From Arctopsyche grandis (taxonomy: Eukaryota; Arthropoda; Insecta; Trichoptera; Hydropsychidae), in NCBI RefSeq assembly GCF_051622035.1, contig NC_135359.1, positions 27,557,501 to 27,621,500 of the forward strand: a DNA stretch of 64,000 nt. Direction: 5' to 3'. Every line of letters begins with the position of its first letter. Within the stretch, counting starts at the first letter, position 1. The notes beneath the pieces are model-generated. The model had not been told where the DNA came from and did no database searches. It was given only the letters and a program-made list of their open reading frames with translations. Position numbers and translations under genes: made by a program. Positions 9,747 to 21,412 of the stretch are shown here, one piece after another.

Positions 9747-10745
9747 TGTAGGAATCTCGTCGTCGTCATCGTCATCGAAACCTTCGAGAATATTCCGCAA
9801 CAACAAACTACATTCCCGAAACCCAGACGATATGCACCTGCAGTCGTTATATTAAACTCAGGCGGAACGCCCCTACCAGTCGAGTGGAACCAAAACGGTC
9901 GAAACACGCCGCCACCATTAAAATACATCGAGCGGAAAGGCGCCAAGCATTCCAGAAAATTCGACGCCTCGACGAAAACAAAATTCCTCTCGTACGCGTC
10001 AATAACCACTTCCATCAAGCATTCCAGAAAATTCGACGCCTCGACGAAAACAAAATTCCTCTCGTACGCGTCAATAACCACTTCCACCAAGCATTCCAGA
10101 AACCATATAAAAGGAGGTACAACCCAAACAACGCCAGTCGACCCACAACAGCAAGCGTCGACACACAGCACCAGACCAGTCGACCCACAACAGCAAGCGT
10201 CGACACACAGCACCAGACCAGTCGACCCACAACAGCAAGCGTCGACACACAGCACCAGACCAGTCGACCCACAGCAGCAAGCGTCGACACACAGCAGCAG
10301 ACCAGTCAACATACAGCTCCTGACCAGCCACCACTACACTACGCGGACTTGGAAGATCAACCAGCCGGACGAGCCAGCAACACACTGCCGCATCCAGAGA
10401 CCTTCTGAACATAGCTGAATGCCGAGCCAGCGACACTCTACCATATCCAGAGACCGCTGAACGACATACTTTTGCCCACAAATACCATACCTTTGTACAA
10501 CCATAGGCAAACAATAAAACTTTATAAAACTAGCACAACAGTGTTTCGTTAGGCCGGGATACGGTCAACACACATGTAACCCGCCTACATTGGTACTACT
10601 CCGACGTGATCTACGCAACCTTCTGATCATTCAACAGCGCTGTCAACACATCGCTACCCCGCCTACATTGGTGACCCCATCTTTGAACCACACAACAGTG
10701 TTTCGTTAGGCCGGGATACGGTCAACACATCGTACCCCGCCTACA
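9747..10745 (+). mobile_element. LTR retrotransposon remnant (LTR + leader + LTR 3' ends)
   Basis: Starts TGTAGG, ends CCTACA and is flanked by AGAC (9743-9746, 10746-10749). This exactly restores the uninterrupted Jockey tail seen in other copies. A TATA box (10106-10112) and AATAAA (10513-10518) fix + orientation. The first LTR ends at 10589, followed by a TTGGT primer-binding-like site. Further LTR 3' ends follow at 10667 (before TTGGTGACCCC) and 10745, so the element is a collapsed LTR-leader-LTR structure. No gag or pol remains. The family (Gypsy or BEL type) is not determined. Confidence 0.75.
9945..10306 (+). repeat. In-frame tandem repeats inside the LTR (72 bp and 42 bp)
   Basis: A 72-bp unit starts at 9945, 10017 and (partial) 10089. 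A 42-bp unit beginning CAGTCGACCC starts at 10135, 10177, 10219 and 10261. Both periods are multiples of three, which keeps a 174-codon frame (9884-10408) open with an SRPTTASVDTQHQT repeat. This is probably a by-product of repeat length rather than a gene. Confidence 0.8.
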
Positions 10746-11190
10746 AGACTCTCTAAAGTCGATGACCTAAAGCAGATTGTATTTAGGTAATCTGTGTTTA
10801 TACCTGAAGGGTATAGACATTTTGTTGTAATCACCGAGACTCTTCACAAGTGTGTTAGTATGGTTATTAGTGATTCTGTCATAGAATCTACTGGTTAGTT
10901 TGTTAGTAATGTCTGTAACAAACGGAATATTATATATGGCATGCATTTTTTACAAGTTAGTATATATGGGTGTATTATAAATTATTTTTAGGGATTTATT
11001 TTGTATTACTTGGAGCTTGGAAAGGTTAGTATTCGAGGCGTTATTCCATACAGGTGAAGCATAGGTTAGTAATGGTAATATGAGCGCGCGATATAATTTT
11101 ATTTTATTTTGAGTTGATAAAGAACTATGGCGGTTAAATATTGGATATATTGAGGATATATCCCGCATCGCCTTGCATTTCGCTCCCTTA

Positions 11191-11983
11191 TCATTTTGTA
11201 GTGAACAGGAACACTATCGAATTATTATTGAGTATCTACTGTTGGGCGCTGTTTTGTTTCTATACAAACTGAAAGAAATATATTAATTTACTATCGAATG
11301 GCGTTAATGTATTATTTTAATGACTGTCACATGGTCAATGGCTGGGGTGTTCCATTTGCTGTAACTTAGATAAAAATTAAAAATTTGATTAAAGAAGTAT
11401 GAACTAAATAAGCTTTTAGAAGCAATTAACTTAATATAATAAAGCAGAATCTCAAAATACGATGACTAAAGAGCTAAAGAACTATATTTTTTTCAATTTT
11501 AGAATTTTTATATTTCAAATAGAATGTTCAATCTTGACACCTTTGTATTTTTTATTTTAAGCATATAATTCAAAATTAAGTTTATTTCAATACTTTGAAA
11601 TACTTTTTATTGAATATATACAATTCAAAACTAACATAAATAATAAAAACAATATATTATGAAAATTATTAGGAAATAGTAATATAAGAAAATACATAAA
11701 TAAATGTGAAAAAATACACAAACATGAATTCTTAGCATCTATCGCAGTGTTATAAAAGCAATGACAAATACATAATTAAAATGTCTATATTTCTGGAAGC
11801 TGGTCGATACAGAAAAGTTTTAGGCCATACTTTTTTTGCGCGTGATATTCAAGTCTTTCTTGCAACAATAATTTTGTTCAAGTTTTGGGTTCGCGTTGTT
11901 ATTATAAGTTTTCTTCTTGTATATCGAGAGATATTGTCAAAATTTGTGTTACAATCATAATCAATTAGAACAATTCAGTAAAA
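11191..11983. other. AT-rich 5' flank of second zinc-finger gene
   Basis: No repeat family or coding exon was recognised. It presumably contains the promoter and 5' UTR of the gene that starts at 11984. No clear core-promoter motif was seen. Confidence 0.4.
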
Positions 11984-12628
11984 ATGAACAAGTACCGTTT
12001 CGAAACGCAACAGGAGATACCCGTATTCATCTCTTCAAATCCTCCAACTTCATCTACCGAAACAGAAGACGATATGTATCACTTAGTATTCTGCGAGATT
12101 TACATATACGACTACTTTCAAAATAAGAGGTGTCTGTTCAAAGGATTGGGCAAAATATTAGTGTCTCCGAACAATGTTAACACCGAATCTGAAGATGCAC
12201 AAGATTCATCAACGGCAGATCCGTCGATCGTCAAACAAACAAATGCAACCGGAAAATTGGTCAACAAGACGATATGTGTTCAACAAGTCAATTCCATATA
12301 TGGTAATCAGCTTAGGAAAAGATTTTCCAGAGTGGAAAATCAAAACATGTATTCTGAAAGTAATAATTTTGATGTTACATATAATGATCTGAGTGAAAAC
12401 TCTACTCTGCAATGTTCGGCAATGGGTCAAAATAACCTAACGGATAATTTTTCTGAAGTTAATATCAATGAATGTACACTGAGTAGTGATTCTGATTGCT
12501 CAAACGAGTGGAGCAAACCAATAAGTCTGTCAAATGAAGAAATGAATAGACAATTTAATACCAATAGCCAAGATGCATTCGATGGTTATATTGAAGTAGA
12601 AGATTTTACAGAGTCGGGCAATCTTACA
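11984..12628 (+). CDS. Second zinc-finger gene exon 1
   Basis: 215 codons ending at ctt aca|gtgagt (phase 0). Encodes a low-complexity Ser/Asn/Glu-rich region without fingers. Confidence 0.78.
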
Positions 12629-15588
12629 GTGAGTATTATTTATTTGTTATAATTGTAGTATTATATTTACTGATTAAACAAGTTGATTGCTTTCAGACTG
12701 CAGAATTCATAGATCAATCGAAAGATTTGCCGATTGATTCGTTGCAAAATATGTTGCCTGAAAATATGGAAGTATCAAATAAACTAGATTATGAAATGCT
12801 ACTTCCTCAGTCGGTCGTAGAAAGTTCTTCATATTTATCTTTGCAATCACAAAGTCCACAAGACGTTGTATCTGATTATGCCAACATGTACAAAGGTTTG
12901 TTCGATCAGGTCGACGATATTCAAAACATTACAGCCGAAGAAATCGAAAGGAAAACAGAATTTGAAGAATACTTCGATACCCAAACAGACGATTTCAACG
13001 ATGATGAATACTTCATAACGGATATAAGTAATTTAACGCAGAGTGTGAAGAAAGACAGCTTCTCATGTAGCAAACAGTCGGAAGTCAATTGTGAAATATG
13101 TAATAGAAAATGCAGATCTATAAACGCTCTAAATCATCACATGCTGGTTCATAGTGAAGATAGACCGTTTGTATGTGAAATTTGTAAAAAAGGTATCATA
13201 TATTGTGATTGAATCAGATCATATATCAGTATAAAACATTGTTATTATTTTGTGAAATATTTTATTTGCAGCTTTTAAAGAACAGCCGACACTCAGAAGA
13301 CATATGTGGACTCATATGGATAAACAACACCAATGTGATATTTGTGAAAAGTATTTTGTAGAGAAAAGTTCACTCCGGAGACACATAAGCACTATTCATG
13401 CCGATTTCAAACCCGGCTCGAGGCCCGCTCCGTCTAACGCCAAACAACAGTTCAATTGCACCAAATGTGGCAAAGTTTTCAAGTCTCATACTAAGTTCAG
13501 TATGCACCAAGAGCTCCACGGCAATCCAAATTTCGAATGCGACACATGTGGAAAGGTGTACGCGGGGAGGTCTCATTTGAAAATTCACCAGAGAATTCAC
13601 ACCGGTGAAAAGCCGTACGTTTGCAACATATGCAACATGAAGTTTGCATTCAAACACGTTCTCAAATCGCATCAGGCTAGAATTCATCAAAAAGTACACA
13701 AATTCAAGTGCAACCTTTGCTCACTTTCTTTCATCAAAAAGTCTGACCTGTCCAGTCATGCCAGCTGCCACATGCTGAATATGAAAAAGAACAAACGCCA
13801 CTACGTTTCGCGAAAGAATTCTAAAAAGTACTCGTCGTTGATGAAGAAGTCCTACGGCGTGAAAAATAATAAGAAATTTAATTTTGGAGTTCCCACCGGT
13901 CCCGTGAATGGTCTTTTCGGACAACTCATTGACGTCGTTCCGGACAAAATTAAGATTGCAAACGACGATGACATAATTGAGGATGTAGATACGATCGATA
14001 AAAGTGATTCAGTTGACAGCAAAGATGGATTATGTAAGTCTCCTAAGTCACTAATAGATCAAGGAAAAAAAAATAAGGTTTGTACGAATTGTATATTGAA
14101 GAAAAATTCGATAAAGATATGTTTATTATATAGTACCATGATTTTTAACGTTTTTAATTTCTTTAAACATTATAATATAGTAATTAAAATACATATACAA
14201 AAAATAAGTCAAATTCTGAAAAATTTACTATAGTTGATTTGTAAAAAAAAAGTATTATTTCTATTATTAAGATTCATTTTTAACCACTTAATCGTCACAC
14301 ATTTGTAGAAATCGATTTGATTGTTTTATTATATGCTTTTAGTGCCAACTCTTGACACTACCTCTTGAATATATAAAAAAATAACGAAAAATATTGACTT
14401 TTCAATTTCATTAGAATCACAGAATTATTTACTGTGAAGAAACCAAAATTATTTTCAAGCCATAGCCTTAAATACGAAGGAGCGCGCACCGGTGCGCTTA
14501 TGGCGATGAAGTGGTTAATAAGTTTTTTAAATTCTTTAAATATAGAATGGCATAAAATATTACTACTCATCAACAATGATTTTTCAGGATTTCTTGAAGT
14601 TTCTCAGTTTGGTCCTATAAAGCCTGAGAATGGATCATAAAATATTTCTCTTAACATTTGATTATGGTCAATTAAAATATTTAAAGATATGTTATTGAAA
14701 AAGCAAAAATTATCCGTCTAAAATATTAATACTATTATAGACTTTTATGCTGCATGACTTTGAGAACGCTTTGTTATAATATTTATATGTAGGATACATA
14801 ATTTTGGAATATTATACTATCTAGATTTATATTTAAACGAGTATACCTGTCTAAACTTGGTTGTTATAAGAAAAAAAAAACAATCAATAAGACAGTACAT
14901 AATGGCAAACATAAATTTTTAGGAGTGTTTGGAATGCTTCAAAGCATTCGAGAGAATGGGCGATTTAAAACGGCACATCATATCACACATCGTAGAGAAC
15001 ATAACGAAGAAAGCCCGCGATGAAAATCACACAGTGCCGATATACGAATGCGAAATATGCTATAACGCCGTCTTCAAGCAGGTGGACAAGTTCAAGAAGC
15101 ATCTTCGAGAGCACGCCAAGCTGACGCTGTACCAGTGTGATATTTGCGACCGGGCATTCGGAGACTCGAGCAATTTCTCCAAACACAAAAAGGTACACGG
15201 AGTGTCCTATTTGAAATGCACTATATGTAACAGGAAATTCAACACTAAACGTATGATGATCATGCACATGGAATATCACAGACATAACAAACCGAAATCT
15301 TGCAATTACTGCAAAAAGTTGTTCCACTTCGATTCAACGCTACGGAAACATGTGAAGATTGCCCATCTCGCCAAAGGAAAGATGACGTACAGATGCGAAG
15401 AGTGCGGAGAAAGATTCAACAGTGTGAAACTTAAATGGGAACACCAATGGGAAGTCCATGGGATGAGGAAGGTGGACGCCGACTGCCACATGTGCAATGC
15501 TCAGTTCAGGAAAGTATCTCTCCTGCGGGCGCATCTCATCAAAGAACATACAACACTCATGCCGTCTAAAAGCAACGTGCAATTTTAA
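11984..15588 (+). CDS. C2H2 zinc-finger protein, four exons, 870 aa, 14 fingers
   Basis: Predicted nuclear DNA-binding factor. Exons are 11984-12628, 12697-13192, 13272-14077 and 14923-15588; all introns are GT-AG and in frame (phases 0,1,0). The ATG at 11984 sits in a favourable AAAA-ATG context. Residues 1-346 form an acidic, Ser/Asn-rich region with no recognised domain; I see no ZAD Cys pattern. Fingers 1-7 span about residues 347-565. A basic linker (KKNKRH, SRKNSKKYSS) and an acidic segment (DDDIIEDVD) follow. Fingers 8-14 are in exon 4 and several have non-standard H spacing (H-x4-H). One TGEKPY linker joins fingers 5 and 6. The gene is in tandem orientation with the ZAD gene, with the kinase between them. 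The function is unknown and an upstream exon is possible. Confidence 0.86.
12697..13192 (+). CDS. Second zinc-finger gene exon 2
   Basis: Acceptor gctttcag|actgca joins in phase 0. It contains an acidic FDTQTDDFNDDEY stretch, finger 1 (CEICNRKCRSINALNHHMLVH) and the CEIC pair of finger 2. The donor aaaaag|gtatca leaves phase 1. Confidence 0.85.
13272..14077 (+). CDS. Second zinc-finger gene exon 3
   Basis: Acceptor tatttgcag|cttttaaa restores finger 2 (KKAFKEQPTLRRHMWTH). Fingers 3-7 and the basic/acidic linker follow. The donor is ataag|gtttgt, phase 0. Reading straight through adds an unlikely AT-rich tail to 14233. Confidence 0.84.
14078..14922 (+). other. Intron 3 of second zinc-finger gene
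   Basis: 845-bp AT-rich GT-AG intron with acceptor aaattttttag|gagtgt. It contains one small GC-rich palindrome, GCGCACCGGTGCGC (14484-14497), and nothing else recognised. Confidence 0.7.
14923..15588 (+). CDS. Second zinc-finger gene exon 4 (fingers 8-14)
   Basis: Starts ECLECFKAFERMGDLKRH and encodes seven fingers, ending SNVQF and a TAA stop. No finger is split at this junction. Confidence 0.86.
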   Translation, partial: ECLECFKAFERMGDLKRHIISHIVENITKKARDENHTVPIYECEICYNAVFKQVDKFKKHLREHAKLTLYQCDICDRAFGDSSNFSKHKKVHGVSYLKCTICNRKFNTKRMMIMHMEYHRHNKPKSCNYCKKLFHFDSTLRKHVKIAHLAKGKMTYRCEECGERFNSVKLKWEHQWEVHGMRKVDADCHMCNAQFRKVSLLRAHLIKEHTTLMPSKSNVQF

Positions 15589-16331
15589 TTTTTGATGATC
15601 GTTTTTATTTTTACAGAGCTTTCTATTATTTGATAATCAATTATTATTCTTTTTAAGCTGAAGACTAAAGCTTGAATGATCAGCAGATCAATTTAACGTA
15701 AAATATTAATTTTATTTTGTAATATATGTATGTACATGTGTACTTATTAGTAAGTAATTTTGTTTACATATTCAACTCTTATGTCAATTTTATTTTTTCA
15801 TATCAAATTGAATTTATTTCAGTTTAATATTGAATTTATAATATAAGAATAACATAATATAAGTTTTTACATAACTAATCACTTTATATTATAATAATTC
15901 ATTACTTTTTTTGTAACACATTTATTTTTTTTGATAAAATAAATCACTCATTTTATTATAAAAAGAACCAAGCATCGCTTGGGATTGAGGTCAGTGGCAC
16001 ATCCAGGATTTAATTATTTTTTCAAATTCAAAGAAATCCATTCAATTATTAGAAAAAATTATTCAAAGACTAAAATCCTACTTTCTTTTTTTATTACAAA
16101 GTTTATGAATTACTTTGATAACAGTTTTTTGAAAAAACTTCTTTAGTTTTTTTGGGTGCGCCATTAGCTATAAATAATTTTTGTCAATATATAGGTATAT
16201 AATCAATATTTTGACAATCGCAACTTTATCTATCATTATTATATAATGTAAAAGAAAACTTGGATATAATAAATTGACACAAGTAACAACAGTATCATTT
16301 CCTTGAACCATTTCTTATCCAATTACTTTAA
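15589..16331. other. AT-rich 3' flank
   Basis: 3' UTR and intergenic sequence of the second zinc-finger gene. AATAAA at 15938-15943 is one candidate polyadenylation signal. No gene or repeat family was recognised. Confidence 0.5.
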
Positions 16332-16910
16332 CCCTTTGAGTGCTGACATCCATTCTGTTGAAAACCCGCCACTCTGAAAATTTCGCCAACATTCCCAACT
16401 ACAATTATTTAGAAATCCAATAGAAAGCAGGTATAAAAATTGTAGCTAAGCCAAACAAACCCTAGATCACTACCCTAGAAAACTACCGCTGAGGATTTCG
16501 AGTTTTGTAAAGGTGTGTTTAGACTCTCTAATATATCTTGCAACAATATAAAATAAAAAAGAAGTCTATTAATGAATGCATTTTTCCAAAACTAGTTCCA
16601 TCTACTTCATTGTTGTAAAAATGTAATGCTCACAATCTTAAATACTCAGCAGTTAGGGATTTCCATCGAGAAATTCTGCTATGGTTATAAATTCAGAAAT
16701 TCCGGTGTAAACCAGTCTTTATAAACGTTTACAAATGAATGACACGACCCATTTTCAATGCATTATTTTTCAATGCTACCTGGAAAGGCTTAGCGGGTAG
16801 TATTCTTGTTTATTTTTTATAAAGACACACAAAATACAACGCCTATCGGCGTATTTCAGGCTCATGGACTTGTTGGCAAAACGCCGATCGGTTGGTCAGC
16901 ATTCAAAGGG
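16332..16910. mobile_element. piggyBac-like MITE, TTAA target sites
   Basis: 579 bp bounded by TTAA on both sides (16328-16331, 16911-16914). The inverted ends are CCCTTTGAGTGCTGAC and GTCAGCATTCAAAGGG, matching at 15 of 16 positions. The CCC start and TTAA duplication are piggyBac-superfamily features. The right subterminal region carries repeated CGCCGATCGG-like words. No transposase is encoded. Confidence 0.8.
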
Positions 16911-16914
16911 TTAA

Positions 16915-18377
16915 CTGCTCATAAACTTTTACTTCATTCCTTACAAAATCATCAGATAATCAAGGTTACGCACTACAATCCTGTAGGTGGGATGCTAATT
17001 AGCTCATGAAATATCCAAGGTGAGGAGTATGAAGTGTGATATAAAACAACACCGAGAGAGAATTATGATCCGTCATGACTTTGTACACATACAGACTGAT
17101 ATTGCATGTATTGATTGGTAAACAGAAGTTGTAAAACAATACAATATACACATATACAAAATAAATAAAGTCAAATTATTAAAGAGTTTTTTGATAAAAA
17201 TGTTGACTAATAGTCTGGGGTACGTGTATAATATTTTGTGTTATTTATCATTTTTCTACGAATCTTATGTATCATATGTAGTGATGCTTAGTTTTTTATG
17301 AAGGACAAATCTTGTCATCAATGGGTCATTTCCAGGTGGGCCCCCACGTCTATTTTTTTTATATTAATATCGACCTAGCGTCGGCATTCATTCATCCGTC
17401 TCGCAAGATTGAGCAACACTGGAGAATTATTTATGCTAATCGGCCATGAATGATGCCAAACCCACGCTAATTTGTAACCTAAGTCGACGTGTATACGCCT
17501 AATCGTCCCATAATAAATTGGTGTGTATTATCAAATTAAATTTTGAAACAAAACAAGAGCAAAAACAGAAAGGAAAGATTTTTCTGTACGTACGTATAAA
17601 AGTTGGCCAATTTTGCCTTAAAATAATAAAATAATTATTGTTTAAAACAAAATCATCCAGATAGATATTTTGTATTTTTGAAGTATTTACAAACATAAGA
17701 CCATTTTTCTTTAAGAAAAACATATGATTTGAAAGTAGAATGAGTATCATATATAAACTAATCTTCTCGAATTGATCAGGTGATTTTTCTTTCCTCAAAG
17801 ATAAAGAAAATGATGGGAACTACTATTTTAGAAATGACTTGTATCACTTTTACAATGACCGCCAAGGTACACATATGCACATGCAATTATGATAACTAAT
17901 TTTTGTTGTAAATAGAACCAATTCATAAAATACATTATATTTACTGACATAATTTTGGTTTACATAGATCTGTAATAATTCATACGAGTTAGGGAGTCTC
18001 AAAGGGGACATTTGACCAGGCCAAGAACATGCATTTAATTTGATGAAATCAAATTGATTATTCGTTGCTAAAAGTTCAAGCCACTAGAAATTACAACAAG
18101 TTTAAACAATAAATTTCTTGTTCATTAGAAGTTTCTTCCCAAAAAAAAATTTTTATAAGAAACAATCTCAAGCTGGCCAAATTTTTGCCTTACCCTGGAA
18201 AAAGCTGAAAAGACGTCCCTTCTACAAGCTACTCTTTCTTCAAATTTAACAATTTATATATGTAGTTACAGAATAGGAATATTTCTAGGGAAGAGTAATA
18301 TATTTATAAATTTGAGTAAACTTTTTAACATAAGTAAGAGTAACTAACCCAATGCTTAGTTAGCCTAGTCATATATA
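16915..18377. other. AT-rich intergenic, nothing recognised
   Basis: No coding exon or known repeat family was seen. A modestly GC-richer patch around 17330-17500 is the only compositional change. Confidence 0.4.
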
Positions 18378-19103
18378 TTTTTTTGATTTTTAAATGTTTT
18401 TTCTTATTACTAAATTATGTTCACAATGCATCTTATATATCTATTTTAATAGCTACTGATCTACTGATTATTTTCTATTTTACAATTTTATTTTATTGTT
18501 GTTAGTAATTATACTATTGTTGCGTAGGGGTGGGTGGAGGATCCAAGTAAAAAGCCAAAGTCGTTTCACAGCATTTATTGTTGATTAAGGAGACACACAC
18601 TGGCAGTGCTCAGTCCAGAATGTCCTGATAACGCCTTAAGTATCGCTTTATAAGGGGCAGGTCTCTCAGGACATCTTCGACGTCTGATTTGTTTACCTAT
18701 TGTTATGGTCACGTACTCGGATATGTATTCCCACGAAATTCGGTCCCACGGTACCAAGGTATCGGTCAATTCTGAGAAGGGACCAATAACGGCCAACTCG
18801 GTCGCTATTGTTTAGCCTACATGCACTTAGAGTCTAGATATAATCCTTGAAACCAATTATAGCGGTCACACAGTCTCTGGGATGCTACTCGGGCTAATCC
18901 GATTGCAACTACTCGGCGGCTCTTTTTAATATACGTAACAGTATTATATTATTCTAATGTTAATGTACAGCATAATAGGAAGAACAGCTCAAAAACCTAT
19001 TTACAATTGCTATAAATGTTCATAATACATCTTATACATAATATTAACTAAAGACTATCTAAAGTCGACGATCTAAAGCAGATTGTGTTCAGGTAATCTG
19101 TGT
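18378..19103 (-). mobile_element. Jockey-like LINE 3' tail split by a solo LTR
   Basis: Minus-strand tail matching the copies at 9181 and 22521: ctactgatcattttctattt-like and gctcaaaaacctatttacaa-like blocks. It is truncated after the aatctgtgt block. No coding part remains. The tail is interrupted at 18518-18940. Confidence 0.78.
18518..18940 (-). mobile_element. Solo LTR (TGTTGCG...CGTAACA), minus orientation
   Basis: 423 bp between CTAT (18514-18517) and GTAT (18941-18944), a slightly mutated 4-bp duplication inside the Jockey tail. Read on the minus strand it runs TGTTACG to CGCAACA with TTATAAAG and AATAAA, in the order expected for an LTR. It matches the LTR at 19729-20085. Confidence 0.75.
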
Positions 19104-19728
19104 CCACAGTCATATGAACTCGTCTCCATTTATCTAAACCACTTCAGCCATATGCGATATTGGTACCCAATGATCCATATGTGGAAAAACTGCTATATAT
19201 TTTTTTTCTCTAAATTGTTTGAAGTTAGATATGATAACTAGCTAGGATTAGAGTTTCCGAGCGCTTTCAATTTCCGTGGCGAGTTCATTGATAAAAACGG
19301 TTCATTGATGAAGGCAGTGGCGCCCAACGCGCGTGGGAGTTTCCGGTCGTGACGTTGCATTGCCCATTCCACGCAAATGAAACGTTTTCTTTTCGCCACC
19401 GGCTACTTCTCGGAAGTCAACATCTTCGTCATTTCATAGCTGATGGATTGAAGGAAGTGTCCGATTCAAGCAAAGCCAGATTTGGTATAGGAAACAAACA
19501 AAATTTTTGTATCAAGTTCGACTAAATTTGGTCTATGCAAGTGTTTTATCTTTGACTTTCTTCTAACTGGACTTCTTTTGCAGTTTGATTAATCTTGGAT
19601 GCTTTTTGGTGTGTCACCTTAAAAATGATCACATACATACATGCATATCTGTGGCGTGTCGTCATTGGACTAGCACTAGAGAGACTAGGCTAGTCTCCTA
19701 AAATCTTCTACCTAAAATTTAAAAATAT
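19104..19728. other. Intergenic, single-copy-looking GC-richer patch
   Basis: Stretch 19240-19440 is GC-richer (gcgcccaacgcgcgtgggag and neighbours) and matches no repeat in the window. No coding potential was identified. Confidence 0.35.
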
Positions 19729-20085
19729 TGTTACCTACGCCGCGGATTGAGCGAATTGCACTTAGACCAACGGATATCTGTTATCGGATTAACTAGGTGC
19801 ATGCATTTACTTCCAAAGATTATATCTGGACTCTAAGTGCATTTAAGCTAAACAATGACCGTTATTAGTTATTTCTCAGAATCGGTACGGGGAGACCCAA
19901 TGTCGTGGAAATACATATCCGAATACGTGACTATACAACAGGTTAACAGATTAGGCGGTACGTAGGCGATATCATGTCATTCTGGACTGAGCACTGCCAG
20001 TGCGTGTATCTCCTTAATCATCAATAAATGCTGTGAAACGACTGTTGGCCTTTTACTTGGATCCTCCACCCACCCTTACGCAACA
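19729..20085 (+). mobile_element. Solo LTR, plus orientation, TSD ATAT
   Basis: 357 bp from TGTTACC to CGCAACA with perfect ATAT on both sides (19725-19728, 20086-20089). It shares long blocks with the reverse complement of 18518-18940, including catatccgaatacgtgacta-like, ctggactgagcactgccagt-like and cagcaataaatgctgtgaaacg-like segments. The two copies lie in opposite orientation 0.8 kb apart. Confidence 0.8.
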
Positions 20086-20766
20086 ATATTAACAATTCAA
20101 TTACAATAAATTCGAATATTTGTCCATATTGATATTTTTCATTCGAATTAGCGAAGCCCATAAAACAGAATCGGCCCTACTTGAGGCAGTTGTTGTGGTA
20201 GTGGATTGGTATGGTCCGCCGCGTTGTTCGCTTACACGGACTCACCGCCTCGTTATTAATTTAATTTATTATTTATAATAATAATAACAATAAAATGACC
20301 AGTGTGACCTGACGCGTTGCCCCAAAGCGTCACACTAGTTTTACAAAACAAAAGAAAGAAAATAACAAAATAAAAACAATAAAAGTTTCAATCATTCATC
20401 TCATTCAAATAGTCTCGTGTTGAATATCAAGAATTTAACCAGCTAATTAGCATGACAATTAAACAGGTCCAAATGCTCATCAATCACATTAAGGAACCGG
20501 ATTTTACAAGAGACGAGTTATTGAAAGCAGACGTTTTCGCAAGAATATGTTGGAAAAGTAAATGATGACGCAAAGCTCTACCGAATTCAGGCGCCGAAAA
20601 TTTAAATTCAAATAAAATCGAAGTTATGTATAGGAGTTCCGTTGAAGACAAAACATTTTTTGTCCGAGTCTGTGCCCGAGGGCGCCAAATAAGTTAGGGC
20701 GCCGCTCGATGCGCCAAAAGCGCTTTAAAATTAAAATAACTAGGTCTTTTATGTTCTATTATCTTT
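20086..20766. other. Intergenic with partial dispersed repeats
   Basis: Stretch 20640-20740 (gagggcgcc, gggcgccgctcgatgcgcc) matches the reverse complement of 60831-60975. A block near 20295-20340 resembles 24455-24505 (agtgacc ... cgtcac). No gene was found. Confidence 0.4.
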
Positions 20767-21412
20767 GCGACTGCCAGATATATTTGAGTCGTCTAGTTGC
20801 AAAACCCGGTAAAAGCATTTCACTCATTTGTTGGTAAACGCAGTTTTTCTGCCACAACTTTATTCAATATATCTGGCAGTCGCCAGTTTTTTCAGTTTCT
20901 TGGAAATTCAGTTTTTTGGAAAATTTTTGAGATTAAATGAAATATTAAGACTTGAAAACGATTTTGCCGGTGTTTGTTCCCGAGTTATCCTTTCACGGCG
21001 ATTCCGTTCCTTTGCTCACGATTTCTTTCGGATTGTTTTCTTTCTTGTATCTCCATCTTTGGTTTTTTCAATACCTCGAGACAGATCGTCCATGATAACA
21101 GAAATTACGAAGGAAATGCGGAATGACAGTTGCACCCAGGTAACCGGCCGAAATGGCCGCCATCTTGCCATATGCAGTGTTCTTATTGGCTGTCGGCAGT
21201 TTTGCCGTTAATTCGAATAAACAGAGAGAATTTTTGCCGTTCTTTGGAACAAAACAAGATTTTAAATATTTTTTTTTAGTCATTTAACTTGGTTTTAGAA
21301 AGAATTCAAGTATACAGTATTGTGTGAAAATATTCCTAAAATCGGAATACATTTTTATCTCCGTTTTGATCAAATATGCAGATACCGGGTTTTGGAACTA
21401 GACGACTTATTT
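20767..21412. mobile_element. Non-autonomous DNA element with ~25-bp TIRs
   Basis: AGTCGTCTAGTTGCAAAACC near 20787 is the reverse complement (one mismatch) of 21384-21408. This gives terminal inverted repeats around a roughly 620-bp interior. The left end is enclosed by a perfect 18-bp inverted repeat, GCGACTGCCAGATATATT (20767-20784), paired with 20866-20883. The target duplication is unclear (a TATTT-like match). The superfamily is not assigned. Confidence 0.6.

Larger units (their letters stand above)
9181..11190 (-). mobile_element. Jockey-like LINE 3' fragment, interrupted by two insertions
   Basis: On the minus strand, 10950-11168 encodes reverse-transcriptase C-terminal sequence (SSLSTQNKIKLYRALILP, LTYASPVWNNASN, KLQVIQNKSLKI). 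The noncoding 3' tail runs through 10745-10949, 9727-9746 and down to about 9181, ending in an A-rich CAAATC-type tail. The same tail is at 18378-19103, 22521-23060 and 57240-58195. The copy is 5' truncated near 11190. An RTE fragment (9393-9712) and an LTR element (9747-10745) are inserted in it. Confidence 0.8.

Noticed and set aside
9884..10408. 174-codon frame with SVDTQ repeats as a gene
   Set aside because: Lies inside an LTR and is open because repeat units are multiples of three; no domain.
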